Shown piece after piece: positions 55,988-64,000 of a DNA stretch of 64,000 nt. A program made the position numbers and the translations under genes. Numbering within the stretch: the first letter of the stretch is position 1; every line of letters begins with the position of its first letter. Origin of the DNA: Paracoccaceae bacterium (GTDB lineage Bacteria > Pseudomonadota > Alphaproteobacteria > Rhodobacterales > Rhodobacteraceae); NCBI GenBank assembly GCA_030066855.1, contig JASJAU010000007.1:107145-171144 (forward strand). Direction: 5' to 3'. Below the pieces are notes generated by a model. The model saw only the letters and a program-made list of their open reading frames with translations, did not search any database and was not told the origin of the DNA.

Positions 55988-57082
55988 ATGGAAGAGGTGA
56001 TACTGCACATCGGCACCCACAAGACGGGAAGCACCTCGATTCAGAATACGCTTGCTGGATACGATGACGGCGAGACGATCTATTCAAGGCTTCACACGAA
56101 CGGATCGCACCTTCGGCAGATTTCCACAATCTTCGCCAAGGACTATCAGAAACTGAATTTCCGAAGGAGAGTCGGAGTATCGAGATCCGATACGGAAAGA
56201 TACAGGGAAAGGTACACATCGATCCTCGATAGGGAAATATCCAACCCTAACAGAAAAAGACTTATTCTATCTTCAGAAGCAATTTGGAACGCGCCGAAAA
56301 GAACTAAAGAGAACCTTCTGACATACATCCAAGGAAAGAACATTAATGTCACTGTGGTCTGTTATGTGCGAAACACGCTCGATTTCGCCTCTTCCTGGGC
56401 TCAGCAACGGATACGCACCGGAGAAAGTAAAGTTCGCATAATAGATACGGATCTTAGAAACCGGCTGGAATTCTTCAGGGATCGCGTAGGTTCGGATCGT
56501 GTTGTCGTCAGGCATTTTTCAAAAGAACGTCTTCATAACGAATGTGTGGTTCAAGATTTTTGTCACCTATTCGGTTTGGAGCCAAAACGAATTATCCGCC
56601 TGAATGACGGGATCTCTGCGACAGCCACCAAACTGGTGTTTCATTTCAATAGTTCTTGCCCGGTGTCGTTTGGCAAAAAAAAGTTGCTTAACGCGCGCCG
56701 CGACATGATCAAGCAGATTTCGAAAGCGTATCCGGGGAAAAAGCTCGAAGGACGGTATTTTCAATCAGTAACGCCAAGCCTTTTCGATGATCGCGAATAC
56801 GTCAGAGAGGAATTCGGAATCGAGTTCCCGGAGCCACCCGGCGGCACCGGCGAGCCTGCGGACATTGAAGCAATGCTGCAGGACCTTTCCGATATCGACC
56901 TGCAACCATTGGACGACCTGCTCGTCGCCGCTGACTTTGAGCCAGAGTTCTTTCCATCACCGTCAATAAAACTGGTAGCACTTTACTACGCGCAACTCAT
57001 GAGGAAATGGCCGGACAGACCTGATGATGCGCGGCGGTTTCTTGCAAGTGCCGTGGATACTCTCAAGTTCTGGCGGACATGA
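55988..57082 (+). CDS. Sulfotransferase-like protein
   Basis: 5'-PSB motif LHIGTHKTGSTSIQNTLAGY; 3'-PB-like VVCYVRNTLDFASSWAQQ; AT-richer codons. Confidence 0.78.
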   Translation: MEEVILHIGTHKTGSTSIQNTLAGYDDGETIYSRLHTNGSHLRQISTIFAKDYQKLNFRRRVGVSRSDTERYRERYTSILDREISNPNRKRLILSSEAIWNAPKRTKENLLTYIQGKNINVTVVCYVRNTLDFASSWAQQRIRTGESKVRIIDTDLRNRLEFFRDRVGSDRVVVRHFSKERLHNECVVQDFCHLFGLEPKRIIRLNDGISATATKLVFHFNSSCPVSFGKKKLLNARRDMIKQISKAYPGKKLEGRYFQSVTPSLFDDREYVREEFGIEFPEPPGGTGEPADIEAMLQDLSDIDLQPLDDLLVAADFEPEFFPSPSIKLVALYYAQLMRKWPDRPDDARRFLASAVDTLKFWRT

Positions 57083-58043
57083 CAGGCCCCTTCGCATGCG
57101 CAGCGATTGCCCGGCTGGCCAGCCGCTCGCCGGAGCGCAGACCGCGAGCCAGCATGAAACGGTCGAGGAAAGTGACTCGCCGCTGGTTTTTCCGCGACTT
57201 CGCGCTACCGACGACAGTGTCCAGGAGGCGCGCGTCGATCGAGGTTTCAAGGTAGTTCTCGATCGTGCTGACTTCGACGCGCCTTCCGACCAGATCATCA
57301 TATTCGATCAGCAAACCGCCGGTTTCCGTCACGGCTGTCTCGAACTCGCGGCTTAGCCGGCCCCAGTGCCGGCCGAAGGCGAAAGGAGTGAATACCGGCC
57401 GATCGGGCCATCTGTCGTACCAGTTTCTTTGTTTCGAGAAGCGGGTGTAGGATTCGAGCGCGGCAACTGGATCCCGGCGGATGAAGAGAAACCTTGCGTG
57501 CGGGAACAGTCCTTGAAGCAAAAGGGCTTCGGCGAGCCCAAACCGCACTTCTTTGAAGCCCCAATGGGTGGCGCCCAGGCGCTTGGCGGGATCGGCGAGG
57601 AGCGCGCTCAACGCCAAACGATATGAATCGCGCAAGGCGCTGATAGGCGGGTACGCTGTCGCGATCCACTTTTCACTCACAGTTTCCGGGTCGGGTTCGT
57701 CGGTGAATGCCGGCCAAGGCCATTTGCCGTCGAACGGCGCCAAGCTGTCCGCCATGCGTTGGACGATCGCGGAGCGGTCATAGGCTTCCCCCCAGATCAT
57801 CCAACCTTCGGACGACGAAACCAGTCGTTGCAGCAGGGTCGAACCTGAGCGCCAGCCGGCAGACAGAATGAAAACTGGCGGAGTGCCCTCGGGTTCGGCC
57901 GGACCGACCGCCTCAAAGAACTGCCGAACACCCCTGGCCGGTAGTGCGGCAAGCTTTCTATGCGCCCGTCCGGCCCGTCGTGGGCGCGCCGCGCCAATCA
58001 GGCTTGCCAGCGTGTCTTCGGCCGTTGAGATGGCTGCCTTCAT
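57063..58043 (-). CDS. Sulfotransferase family protein
   Basis: FILSAGWRSGSTLLQRLVSSSEG (5'-PSB) and FLFIRRDPVAALESYTRFSKQ (3'-PB). Confidence 0.82.
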   Translation of the reverse strand: MKAAISTAEDTLASLIGAARPRRAGRAHRKLAALPARGVRQFFEAVGPAEPEGTPPVFILSAGWRSGSTLLQRLVSSSEGWMIWGEAYDRSAIVQRMADSLAPFDGKWPWPAFTDEPDPETVSEKWIATAYPPISALRDSYRLALSALLADPAKRLGATHWGFKEVRFGLAEALLLQGLFPHARFLFIRRDPVAALESYTRFSKQRNWYDRWPDRPVFTPFAFGRHWGRLSREFETAVTETGGLLIEYDDLVGRRVEVSTIENYLETSIDARLLDTVVGSAKSRKNQRRVTFLDRFMLARGLRSGERLASRAIAAHAKGPVMSART

Positions 58044-58201
58044 TGAACCTGCCTACACCGATCCGTAGCTCTCATGAAAGGCCTCGCAACGTGCAGCCAG
58101 ATTTGAACCCCCATGACGCGAGGTGGGTCCCGATAGACCACCAACCGCATCCGCGACACGGATCTCGGGCGACTGTCCTGCCGATATTCGGTCGCCGCCG
58201 A

Positions 58202-59854
58202 CTATGCCGAACGCTCCCGCCGATCCGCGCTGCCCTTTGACAGATTGCGAACGAGGTTTTGGAACTCGTTTGAATCGCGAAACACGTCACAATCCTGCTG
58301 AAAGAGGATCTGAGCGTCCGTGATTTTCCAGGCATGCTCGCTTTTGTCGGCGGCGCGGATCCCGACGAAATTAAAGGGATCGACATAATGCGCCTTGAAG
58401 CCGGCGGCCTGGCTGTCGGAAAGAAACCAGGTGTCCTCGCCAGCCGGCATATCCCTGAAACGCGTCTTCTCGAAAACGCCGCGACGAAACATAAAGGTCG
58501 CTCCGCTGCCAGCATTGCGAAGCATGGCCGGTTCGAAGGATGGCCCTGCAGTGTTGAGCGTGATGGATTCCAGCGCCTTGAGATACCGAAACTGGGTCGC
58601 CTTTACGACGACGTCGGCTTCTGCCTGCTCCAGGCAGCAGATCATATTCGCCACGTAGTCGGGATAGTACCAGCAATCCGCATCCATACGGCAAATGTAC
58701 TCGCCCTGAGACGCGTCGATGGCCTCGTTCAGCATGCCGCCAAGCTCAGGATGTTCCGCGTTCTCCACCAGAACGAGCCCGATGTCGCTTGAGTGATCCC
58801 AAGCCTCCTGAATGTGCCGCTTGGTGACCCGGCCATTTGGGTAGAACACCGCCTCGGCATTGCGCCAGCTCTGCTGCGACACTTGCCGGACGATGTTCTC
58901 GACATCCTGCGTTCGGTGGACGGGACAAATGATTGAAACGAGAGCGGACTGCGTAGCGATGAGATCTCTCGACCGTCGCGTAGACTTGATCTCGTCCAGC
59001 TTTAAATTTAGTTCACTGATCTTTTTCCGCGACGCATCGGAGAGCGGCTTCGCGTAGACTTCCTCCCCCCAAGCTTCGTACTTATTGGCGTTTTGGGTGT
59101 CTTCGTCAGTATCGCGCGCGCGATGTGCCCGTGCGAGAATATGAAGTGCAGGGGCCAGTCGACGGTCCGCCGCCTTCAGCCGAGCCGACCTTGAAATCAG
59201 CGTTCCCGCCTGCGCCAGGTCGTCGGACTCCATGGCAAGCAGCGCCGAGACCATGGTGCGCTCGTACTCGAACTCCGGACGTCCCTCCAGCTGCGAGAGG
59301 AGCGATTGGGCCCTGCCTCTTTCGTCGCTGCGCAACAGGTGAAACACAGTATTGAACACCGGACGCACCCGCGTTCCGGGGCGGCACTCAACCGAAAGCG
59401 CGATCTTTCTGGCTGCTTCATGCTGACCGCCTCGGGTAAGCTCCTGGTACCGATAGTTCAGGGCGAGCGCGGATTTGGGGTCGACCGCGAGAACCAGATC
59501 GGTCCACTTTGTGACTGTTTCGCGTCCCGCATAACCATTGGCGATGTCCAGTCCGAGCTCGAGCAGCTCCGGCGTCGCGCCCTGTTCCGCATGGTATTCG
59601 TCGATCAGTCGCAGCGCGCCCCGGAATTGATCCGGATCCTTCATCGCAAGTGCGATCTGCGCGACGATGTCGGGGCTACGAGGAAACGTCTTGAGAATCC
59701 GCTCTCCAATCGCCCGGGCCCCGGCGGCGTTCCCGTTCTTGCGGGCCAGGTACATTCGAACGACCGCGATTCGGCGAGGATCGGGAGTGACGCCGCAAAT
59801 CAGGCCGAGAAAGGCGTCAATGACCTGGAAGAACGTCCTTGAGACGACGGTCAT
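58202..59854 (-). CDS. Family 2 glycosyltransferase with TPR-like N-terminal region
   Basis: VSIICPVHRTQDVENIVRQVSQQSW; ASQGEYICRMDADCWYYPDYVANM (DxD); GATFMFRRGVFEKTRFRDMPAGEDTWFL; helical N-terminal repeat region. Confidence 0.82.
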   Translation of the reverse strand: MTVVSRTFFQVIDAFLGLICGVTPDPRRIAVVRMYLARKNGNAAGARAIGERILKTFPRSPDIVAQIALAMKDPDQFRGALRLIDEYHAEQGATPELLELGLDIANGYAGRETVTKWTDLVLAVDPKSALALNYRYQELTRGGQHEAARKIALSVECRPGTRVRPVFNTVFHLLRSDERGRAQSLLSQLEGRPEFEYERTMVSALLAMESDDLAQAGTLISRSARLKAADRRLAPALHILARAHRARDTDEDTQNANKYEAWGEEVYAKPLSDASRKKISELNLKLDEIKSTRRSRDLIATQSALVSIICPVHRTQDVENIVRQVSQQSWRNAEAVFYPNGRVTKRHIQEAWDHSSDIGLVLVENAEHPELGGMLNEAIDASQGEYICRMDADCWYYPDYVANMICCLEQAEADVVVKATQFRYLKALESITLNTAGPSFEPAMLRNAGSGATFMFRRGVFEKTRFRDMPAGEDTWFLSDSQAAGFKAHYVDPFNFVGIRAADKSEHAWKITDAQILFQQDCDVFRDSNEFQNLVRNLSKGSADRRERSA

Positions 59855-60934
59855 AGGCAATTCACGCCTCGAATATGCTAGCCGGATGCACGGTGCCGGC
59901 CAACAGATCACCGGAAACATGACGCGGCTTTGGCCGAATTAAATATCCCGAACCCATCACCGCCTCGATACTGCTCATGCTGCTTGGCTTGCCCCGACTA
60001 GAGGTCCCGTTCCTAGCGCAAAAGAAGCGCCGTATCGAGAGCGATCTTAGGCGACGGAAAGGCGCCATTCCGCCGCGCCGCCGGAGCAGGTTCCGGAACT
60101 CTGCGAAACGCGGAAACATGCTCCCTTGTCCTGGGTGGCCGCATTGATTTCAACGACATGATCCCGCAACCGCCCAAGCCGGGTGAACTCATGAAAATGT
60201 CTGCCCATAATCGCGTCGATGCAGATCGTATTCATTCCCTTTTCGGCAAGCGCTCCTGTGGGATGTAAAAAAGGTAACGGTGATGTCAGAGGAAACCGAG
60301 CTTGAGCCGGGTAGGGGGCGTGCCTGGAAGTGGATGCTCTCATGCTCGAGCAAACCGCTTTCGAGACCAAAAGCCACGCCGCTGCCCGATATGGGGGGCC
60401 AGCCGCTTCTACCTTGGCTTTTCACCAGTCCGAGACAGTTCCTCGATCTCGCGCGACTAGCTGCGTATGTCGGCGGGTTTCGTTGGCGCGTTTCTCATTA
60501 TGTCCAAAAGGATCCGGATCCTGATCCGGCCGGGTGAGTTCCCCGGAGCGTATCCGTTCTTGGCATTGGAGAGCGGCAAACGGTGGCGCGTCGTTTGTTG
60601 TTACCTAGCTCGCTGCGGATGGAGACGACACGCATAAACGCACCCGCACTCGTCCCGGCCCTTGCTGTCGCGTCGACGCGGGAATTGTATCTTGAGAGCC
60701 TTGAAGTGGCGAAAAGGACTGCAGATGGCAGCCAAACGGCAAGCTGACCTGAAGTAGTAGCCGTGTGACCATCGAAGGCGCTGCAGTCGGTTTCAGACAT
60801 GGTGTGATGCGGGCCGACAAGAAGCGGAGCAGGACAAGGACGTGCAGTGCCAGATATTTGCCACACTCGATCGCATGTTCCCTTCTCGTTCTGCGACAAG
60901 TCGCACAGAACATGATTGGAGGATCTTTTGGCTG

Positions 60935-60963
60935 TTGCTTTTTTTCCGGGGCTTGCGTAGGCG
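60935..60963 (+). promoter_or_regulatory. Promoter-like element TTGCTT-17 nt-TAGGCG upstream of the serC leader
   Basis: Same spacing to the 23-bp repeat as the element at 55351-55379. Confidence 0.3.
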
Positions 60964-60970
60964 CGTCCGT

Positions 60971-60993
60971 GGGACACCCCTCCCCAACGAGGG
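60971..60993. repeat. Right direct repeat GGGACACCCCTCCCCAACGAGGG (attR-like)
   Basis: 20/23 identical to 55387-55409; overlaps the serC leader hairpin. Confidence 0.6.
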
Positions 60994-61018
60994 GCGCATA
61001 TCTGGAAGGATAGCAGCA
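60971..61018 (+). promoter_or_regulatory. Putative serC leader RNA
   Basis: Hairpin CCCCTC-CCCAAC-GAGGGG (60977-60994), then TATC-TGGAAG-GATA covering the Shine-Dalgarno, directly upstream of serC; agrees with the known alphaproteobacterial serC leader whose last stem covers the RBS. Confidence 0.6.
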
Positions 61019-62173
61019 ATGGTAACCGATACCCCGGCCGCGCGGCCGGTTAATCCGCGTTTTTCTTCAGGCCCCTGCGCCAAACCCCCCGCATTTTCAT
61101 TCGATGGTCTCAAGGAAGCGTGGCTTGGCCGCTCGCACCGCGCCGCCGAGGTCAAAGCAAAGCTCAAGGACGCGATCGAGCGGACGCGCGCCATCCTTGG
61201 CGTTCCGGAAGACTATCTTATCGGGATCGTGCCCGCCTCCGACACCGGCGCGGTCGAGATGGCGATGTGGAACCTCCTCGGCGCCCGCCAGGTCGAGATG
61301 CTGGCCTGGGAGAGCTTTGGCGCCGGCTGGGTCACGGATGTGGTCAAGCAGTTGAAGCTGGACGCGAAGGTCACAACTGCCGACTACGGTCAGATTGTGG
61401 ATTTGACTGCTGTCGACTGGAATGCGGACGTAGTGTTCACCTGGAACGGCACGACCTCAGGCGTCCGCGTGCCCAACGGTTTCGATATCCCAGCCGAGCG
61501 TGAAGGTCTGACCATTTGCGACGCCACTTCGGCGGCATTCGCCCAGCGCTTGCCGTGGAACCGGCTCGATGCCGTCACCTATTCCTGGCAAAAAGTACTG
61601 GGCGGGGAGGCGGCGCACGGGATGCTCATCCTCAGCCCGCGTGCGGTGCAGCGCCTTGAAACCTACACGCCTTCCTGGCCCTTGCCCAAGATCTTCCGGC
61701 TCAGCAAAGGCGGCAAGCTAATCTCGGGCATCTTCGAAGGCGCGACGATCAACACGCCATCAATGCTCTGCGTCGAGGACTACCTGCAGGCCCTCAACTG
61801 GACCGAGAGCGTCGGCGGGCTGGACGGCCTGATCGCGCGAGCCGACAGGAATGCTAAAGTGCTTTGGGACTTCTGCGAGAGCCGCGACTGGATCGCGAAT
61901 TTGGCCGAAGATCCAATGACTTGGTCGAACACGAGCGTCTGTCTGAAGTTCACTGACAGCCGGATCGCAGACGGCGCAGCCTTCGCAAAGGCCGTCGCGA
62001 AACGGCTTGAGGCCGAGGGCGCCGCCTATGACATCGGGGCCTATCGCGACGCGCCTCCAGGCCTTCGGATCTGGTGCGGCGCAACGGTGGAGACCTCAGA
62101 TCTCGACGCGCTTCTCCCGTGGCTCGACTGGGCCTTCGCAACCGAAATCGCGGCGCTGGACCAGGCCGCCTGA
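61019..62173 (+). CDS. serC: Phosphoserine aminotransferase
   Basis: [61 protein letters not shown] lysine. Confidence 0.95.
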   Translation: MVTDTPAARPVNPRFSSGPCAKPPAFSFDGLKEAWLGRSHRAAEVKAKLKDAIERTRAILGVPEDYLIGIVPASDTGAVEMAMWNLLGARQVEMLAWESFGAGWVTDVVKQLKLDAKVTTADYGQIVDLTAVDWNADVVFTWNGTTSGVRVPNGFDIPAEREGLTICDATSAAFAQRLPWNRLDAVTYSWQKVLGGEAAHGMLILSPRAVQRLETYTPSWPLPKIFRLSKGGKLISGIFEGATINTPSMLCVEDYLQALNWTESVGGLDGLIARADRNAKVLWDFCESRDWIANLAEDPMTWSNTSVCLKFTDSRIADGAAFAKAVAKRLEAEGAAYDIGAYRDAPPGLRIWCGATVETSDLDALLPWLDWAFATEIAALDQAA

Positions 62174-62184
62174 CCCCGAATTCC

Positions 62185-62220
62185 GCGCATCGATATCACG
62201 TCGGTATCACGTCGATGCGC
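62185..62220. repeat. Inverted repeat GCGCATCGA...TCGATGCGC in the serC-serA spacer, loop with duplicated TATCACGTCG
   Basis: Perfect 9-bp arms, 18-nt loop. Confidence 0.6.
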
Positions 62221-62240
62221 CCGCACGCAGGAGTGCAGAC

Positions 62241-63842
62241 ATGAGCAAAACCCCGAAAGTCCTCGTCAGCGACAAGCTGAGCGAAACCGCCGTCCAGATC
62301 TTCCGCGACCGGGGGATCGACGTGACCTTCGATCCCTCCATCGGCAAGGACAAGGAGCGGCTCCTGGAGGTTATCGGCGACTACGACGGTCTCGCCATCC
62401 GCTCCGCCACCAAGGTCAGCGACAAGGTTCTGAACCACGCGCCGAACCTCAAGGTGATCGGGCGCGCCGGGATCGGCGTCGACAACGTCGATATTCCCGC
62501 CGCCTCCAAGAAAGGCGTGATCGTCATGAACACGCCCTTCGGCAACTCGATTACGACCGCCGAACATGCCATCGCGATGATGTTCGCTGTCGCGCGGCAG
62601 ATTCCGGACGCGAACGCCTCGACCCATGCGGGTAAATGGGAGAAATCCCGTTTCATGGGCGTCGAGCTCCACGGCAAGACGCTCGGCGTCATCGGGGCGG
62701 GGAACATCGGCGGCATCGTCTGCGAACGAGCGGTGGCGCTGAAGATGAAGGTCATCGCATACGACCCCTTCCTGACCGAAGACCGGGCGGACCTATTGGG
62801 CGTCACCAAGGTCGAGCTCGACGAGCTTTTCGCCAAGTCCGACTTCATCACCTTCCATGTGCCGCTGACCGACAAGACACGGAACATCCTGTCGCGCGAG
62901 GCGATCGCCGGCCTGAAGCCAGGCGTCCGCATCATCAACTGCGCGCGGGGCGGACTGGTGGATGAGGAGGCGTTGGCCGACGCGCTTAAGGACGGCCGTG
63001 TTGCCGGAGCCGCCTTTGATGTCTTTGCCGTCGAACCCGCCAACGAAAGCCCGCTCTTCGGTCTACCGAACGTGGTCGTCACCCCGCATCTTGGCGCCTC
63101 GACCACCGAGGCGCAGGAGAACGTGGCGCTGCATGTGGCCGAACAGATGTCGGACTACCTGCTGACCGGCGCCGTTTCGAACGCGCTCAACATGCCATCC
63201 GTCACTGCGGAGGAGGCCAAAGTAATGGGTCCCTGGGTCAAGCTGGCCGGGCACCTCGGCGCCTTTGTCGGTCAGCTAACGGACGAGCCCATCGAAGCGA
63301 TCAACATCCTCTACAACGGCCACGTATCGTCGATGAACACCGCGGCGCTCAACGCCGCCGCCGTTGCGGGGATCATGAAAGCCACCAATCCGGAGGTGAA
63401 CATGGTCTCGGCGCCGGTGATCGCGAAGGACAGGGGCGTCGATGTCTCGACGACCACGCAAAGCAAGACCGGCGTTTTCGATTCCTACATCAAGCTGACG
63501 GTCAAGACCGACGCGCGAGAGCGTTCAATCGCCGGGACGGTCTTTTCCGACGGCAAACCACGCTTCATCCAGATCAAGGGCATCAACATCGATGCGGAGA
63601 TCGGCGAGCATATGCTGTACACCACGAATGAGGATGTGCCGGGCATCATCGGGACGCTGGGCCACACCATGGGGACGAACGGCGTGAACATCGCGAACTT
63701 CACCTTGGGCAGGTCGGACAAGGGCCAGGACGCCATCGCTCTCTTGTATGTCGACGAGCCGGTCCCGGCTGATGTCATCGGCAAGCTGAAGGCCACCGGC
63801 CTGTTCCAGCAAGTGCGCCCGCTGGTCTTTGACCTGATCTGA
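62241..63842 (+). CDS. serA: D-3-phosphoglycerate dehydrogenase
   Basis: GRAGIGVDNVDIPAASKKGVIVMNTPFGNSITTAEHAIAMMFAVAR; GVIGAGNIGGIV; C-terminal ACT domain. Confidence 0.96.
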   Translation: MSKTPKVLVSDKLSETAVQIFRDRGIDVTFDPSIGKDKERLLEVIGDYDGLAIRSATKVSDKVLNHAPNLKVIGRAGIGVDNVDIPAASKKGVIVMNTPFGNSITTAEHAIAMMFAVARQIPDANASTHAGKWEKSRFMGVELHGKTLGVIGAGNIGGIVCERAVALKMKVIAYDPFLTEDRADLLGVTKVELDELFAKSDFITFHVPLTDKTRNILSREAIAGLKPGVRIINCARGGLVDEEALADALKDGRVAGAAFDVFAVEPANESPLFGLPNVVVTPHLGASTTEAQENVALHVAEQMSDYLLTGAVSNALNMPSVTAEEAKVMGPWVKLAGHLGAFVGQLTDEPIEAINILYNGHVSSMNTAALNAAAVAGIMKATNPEVNMVSAPVIAKDRGVDVSTTTQSKTGVFDSYIKLTVKTDARERSIAGTVFSDGKPRFIQIKGINIDAEIGEHMLYTTNEDVPGIIGTLGHTMGTNGVNIANFTLGRSDKGQDAIALLYVDEPVPADVIGKLKATGLFQQVRPLVFDLI

Positions 63843-63855
63843 GAAAGGTCGGCGC

Positions 63856-64000
63856 ATGCGCGTCTATGCGATCGGAGACGTCCACGGCTATCTCGATGAG
63901 CTCAAGCGCGTTCACGCGCTTATCGAGAAGGACCTTGAGGAGACCGGCGACGCCTATGCGACGGTCGTGCACCTGGGCGATCTGAACGACCGGGGGCCGG
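63856..64000 (+). CDS. Metallophosphoesterase (serine/threonine phosphatase-like), truncated by window end
   Basis: MRVYAIGDVHGYLDELKRVHALIEKD...VVHLGDLNDRGP. Confidence 0.85.
   Translation, partial: MRVYAIGDVHGYLDELKRVHALIEKDLEETGDAYATVVHLGDLNDRGP

Larger units (their letters stand above)
55387..60993. mobile_element. Putative degenerate integrative islet inserted between serB and serC
   Basis: Flanking direct repeats, integrase remnant just inside the left repeat, lower-GC cargo, interruption of the expected serB/serC adjacency. Confidence 0.6.

Noticed and set aside
60498-61019. 173-aa minus-strand ORF in the islet right arm
   Set aside because: Antisense to the serC leader and composed of unrelated sequence; no family resemblance.

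Overview
The window is a high-GC alphaproteobacterial chromosome segment. Gene content and order (mutY/DUF721, tamA-tamB, glg operon, glpD-glpK, apt/mtnP, dapE-dapD, serB/serC-serA) look like Rhodobacterales/Rhodobacteraceae. Most of it is a compact housekeeping region: DNA repair (mutY, two DNA-3-methyladenine glycosylase I-family genes, dnaE2), outer-membrane assembly (tamA/tamB), ribosome maturation (rsfS, rlmH, rlmN), a complete glycogen operon (glgP-glgB-glgC-glgA-glgX-pgm), glycerol catabolism (glpD-glpK), purine/MTA salvage, lysine/DAP and serine biosynthesis. No rRNA, tRNA, CRISPR array or intact mobile element was recognised. The most interesting region is ~55.3-61.0 kb. There the usually adjacent, divergent serB and serC genes appear to be separated by a ~5.6-kb lower-GC islet. 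It carries a decayed tyrosine recombinase, two sulfotransferases and a TPR-like/GT2 glycosyltransferase. It is bounded by imperfect 23-bp direct repeats (20/23 identical) at 55387-55409 and 60971-60993. The right copy is the hairpin of the putative serC leader, so the leader RNA gene appears to have been used as an integration site, and a promoter-like element stays stranded on the serB side. Other items: a structured RNA plus terminator upstream of mtnP, a frameshifted DsbA-like gene, a DnaE2 lacking its usual C-terminal region with a LexA-box-like site upstream, and two adjacent palindromes in front of glgP. All calls were made by reading sequence only; no searches or folding programs were run.
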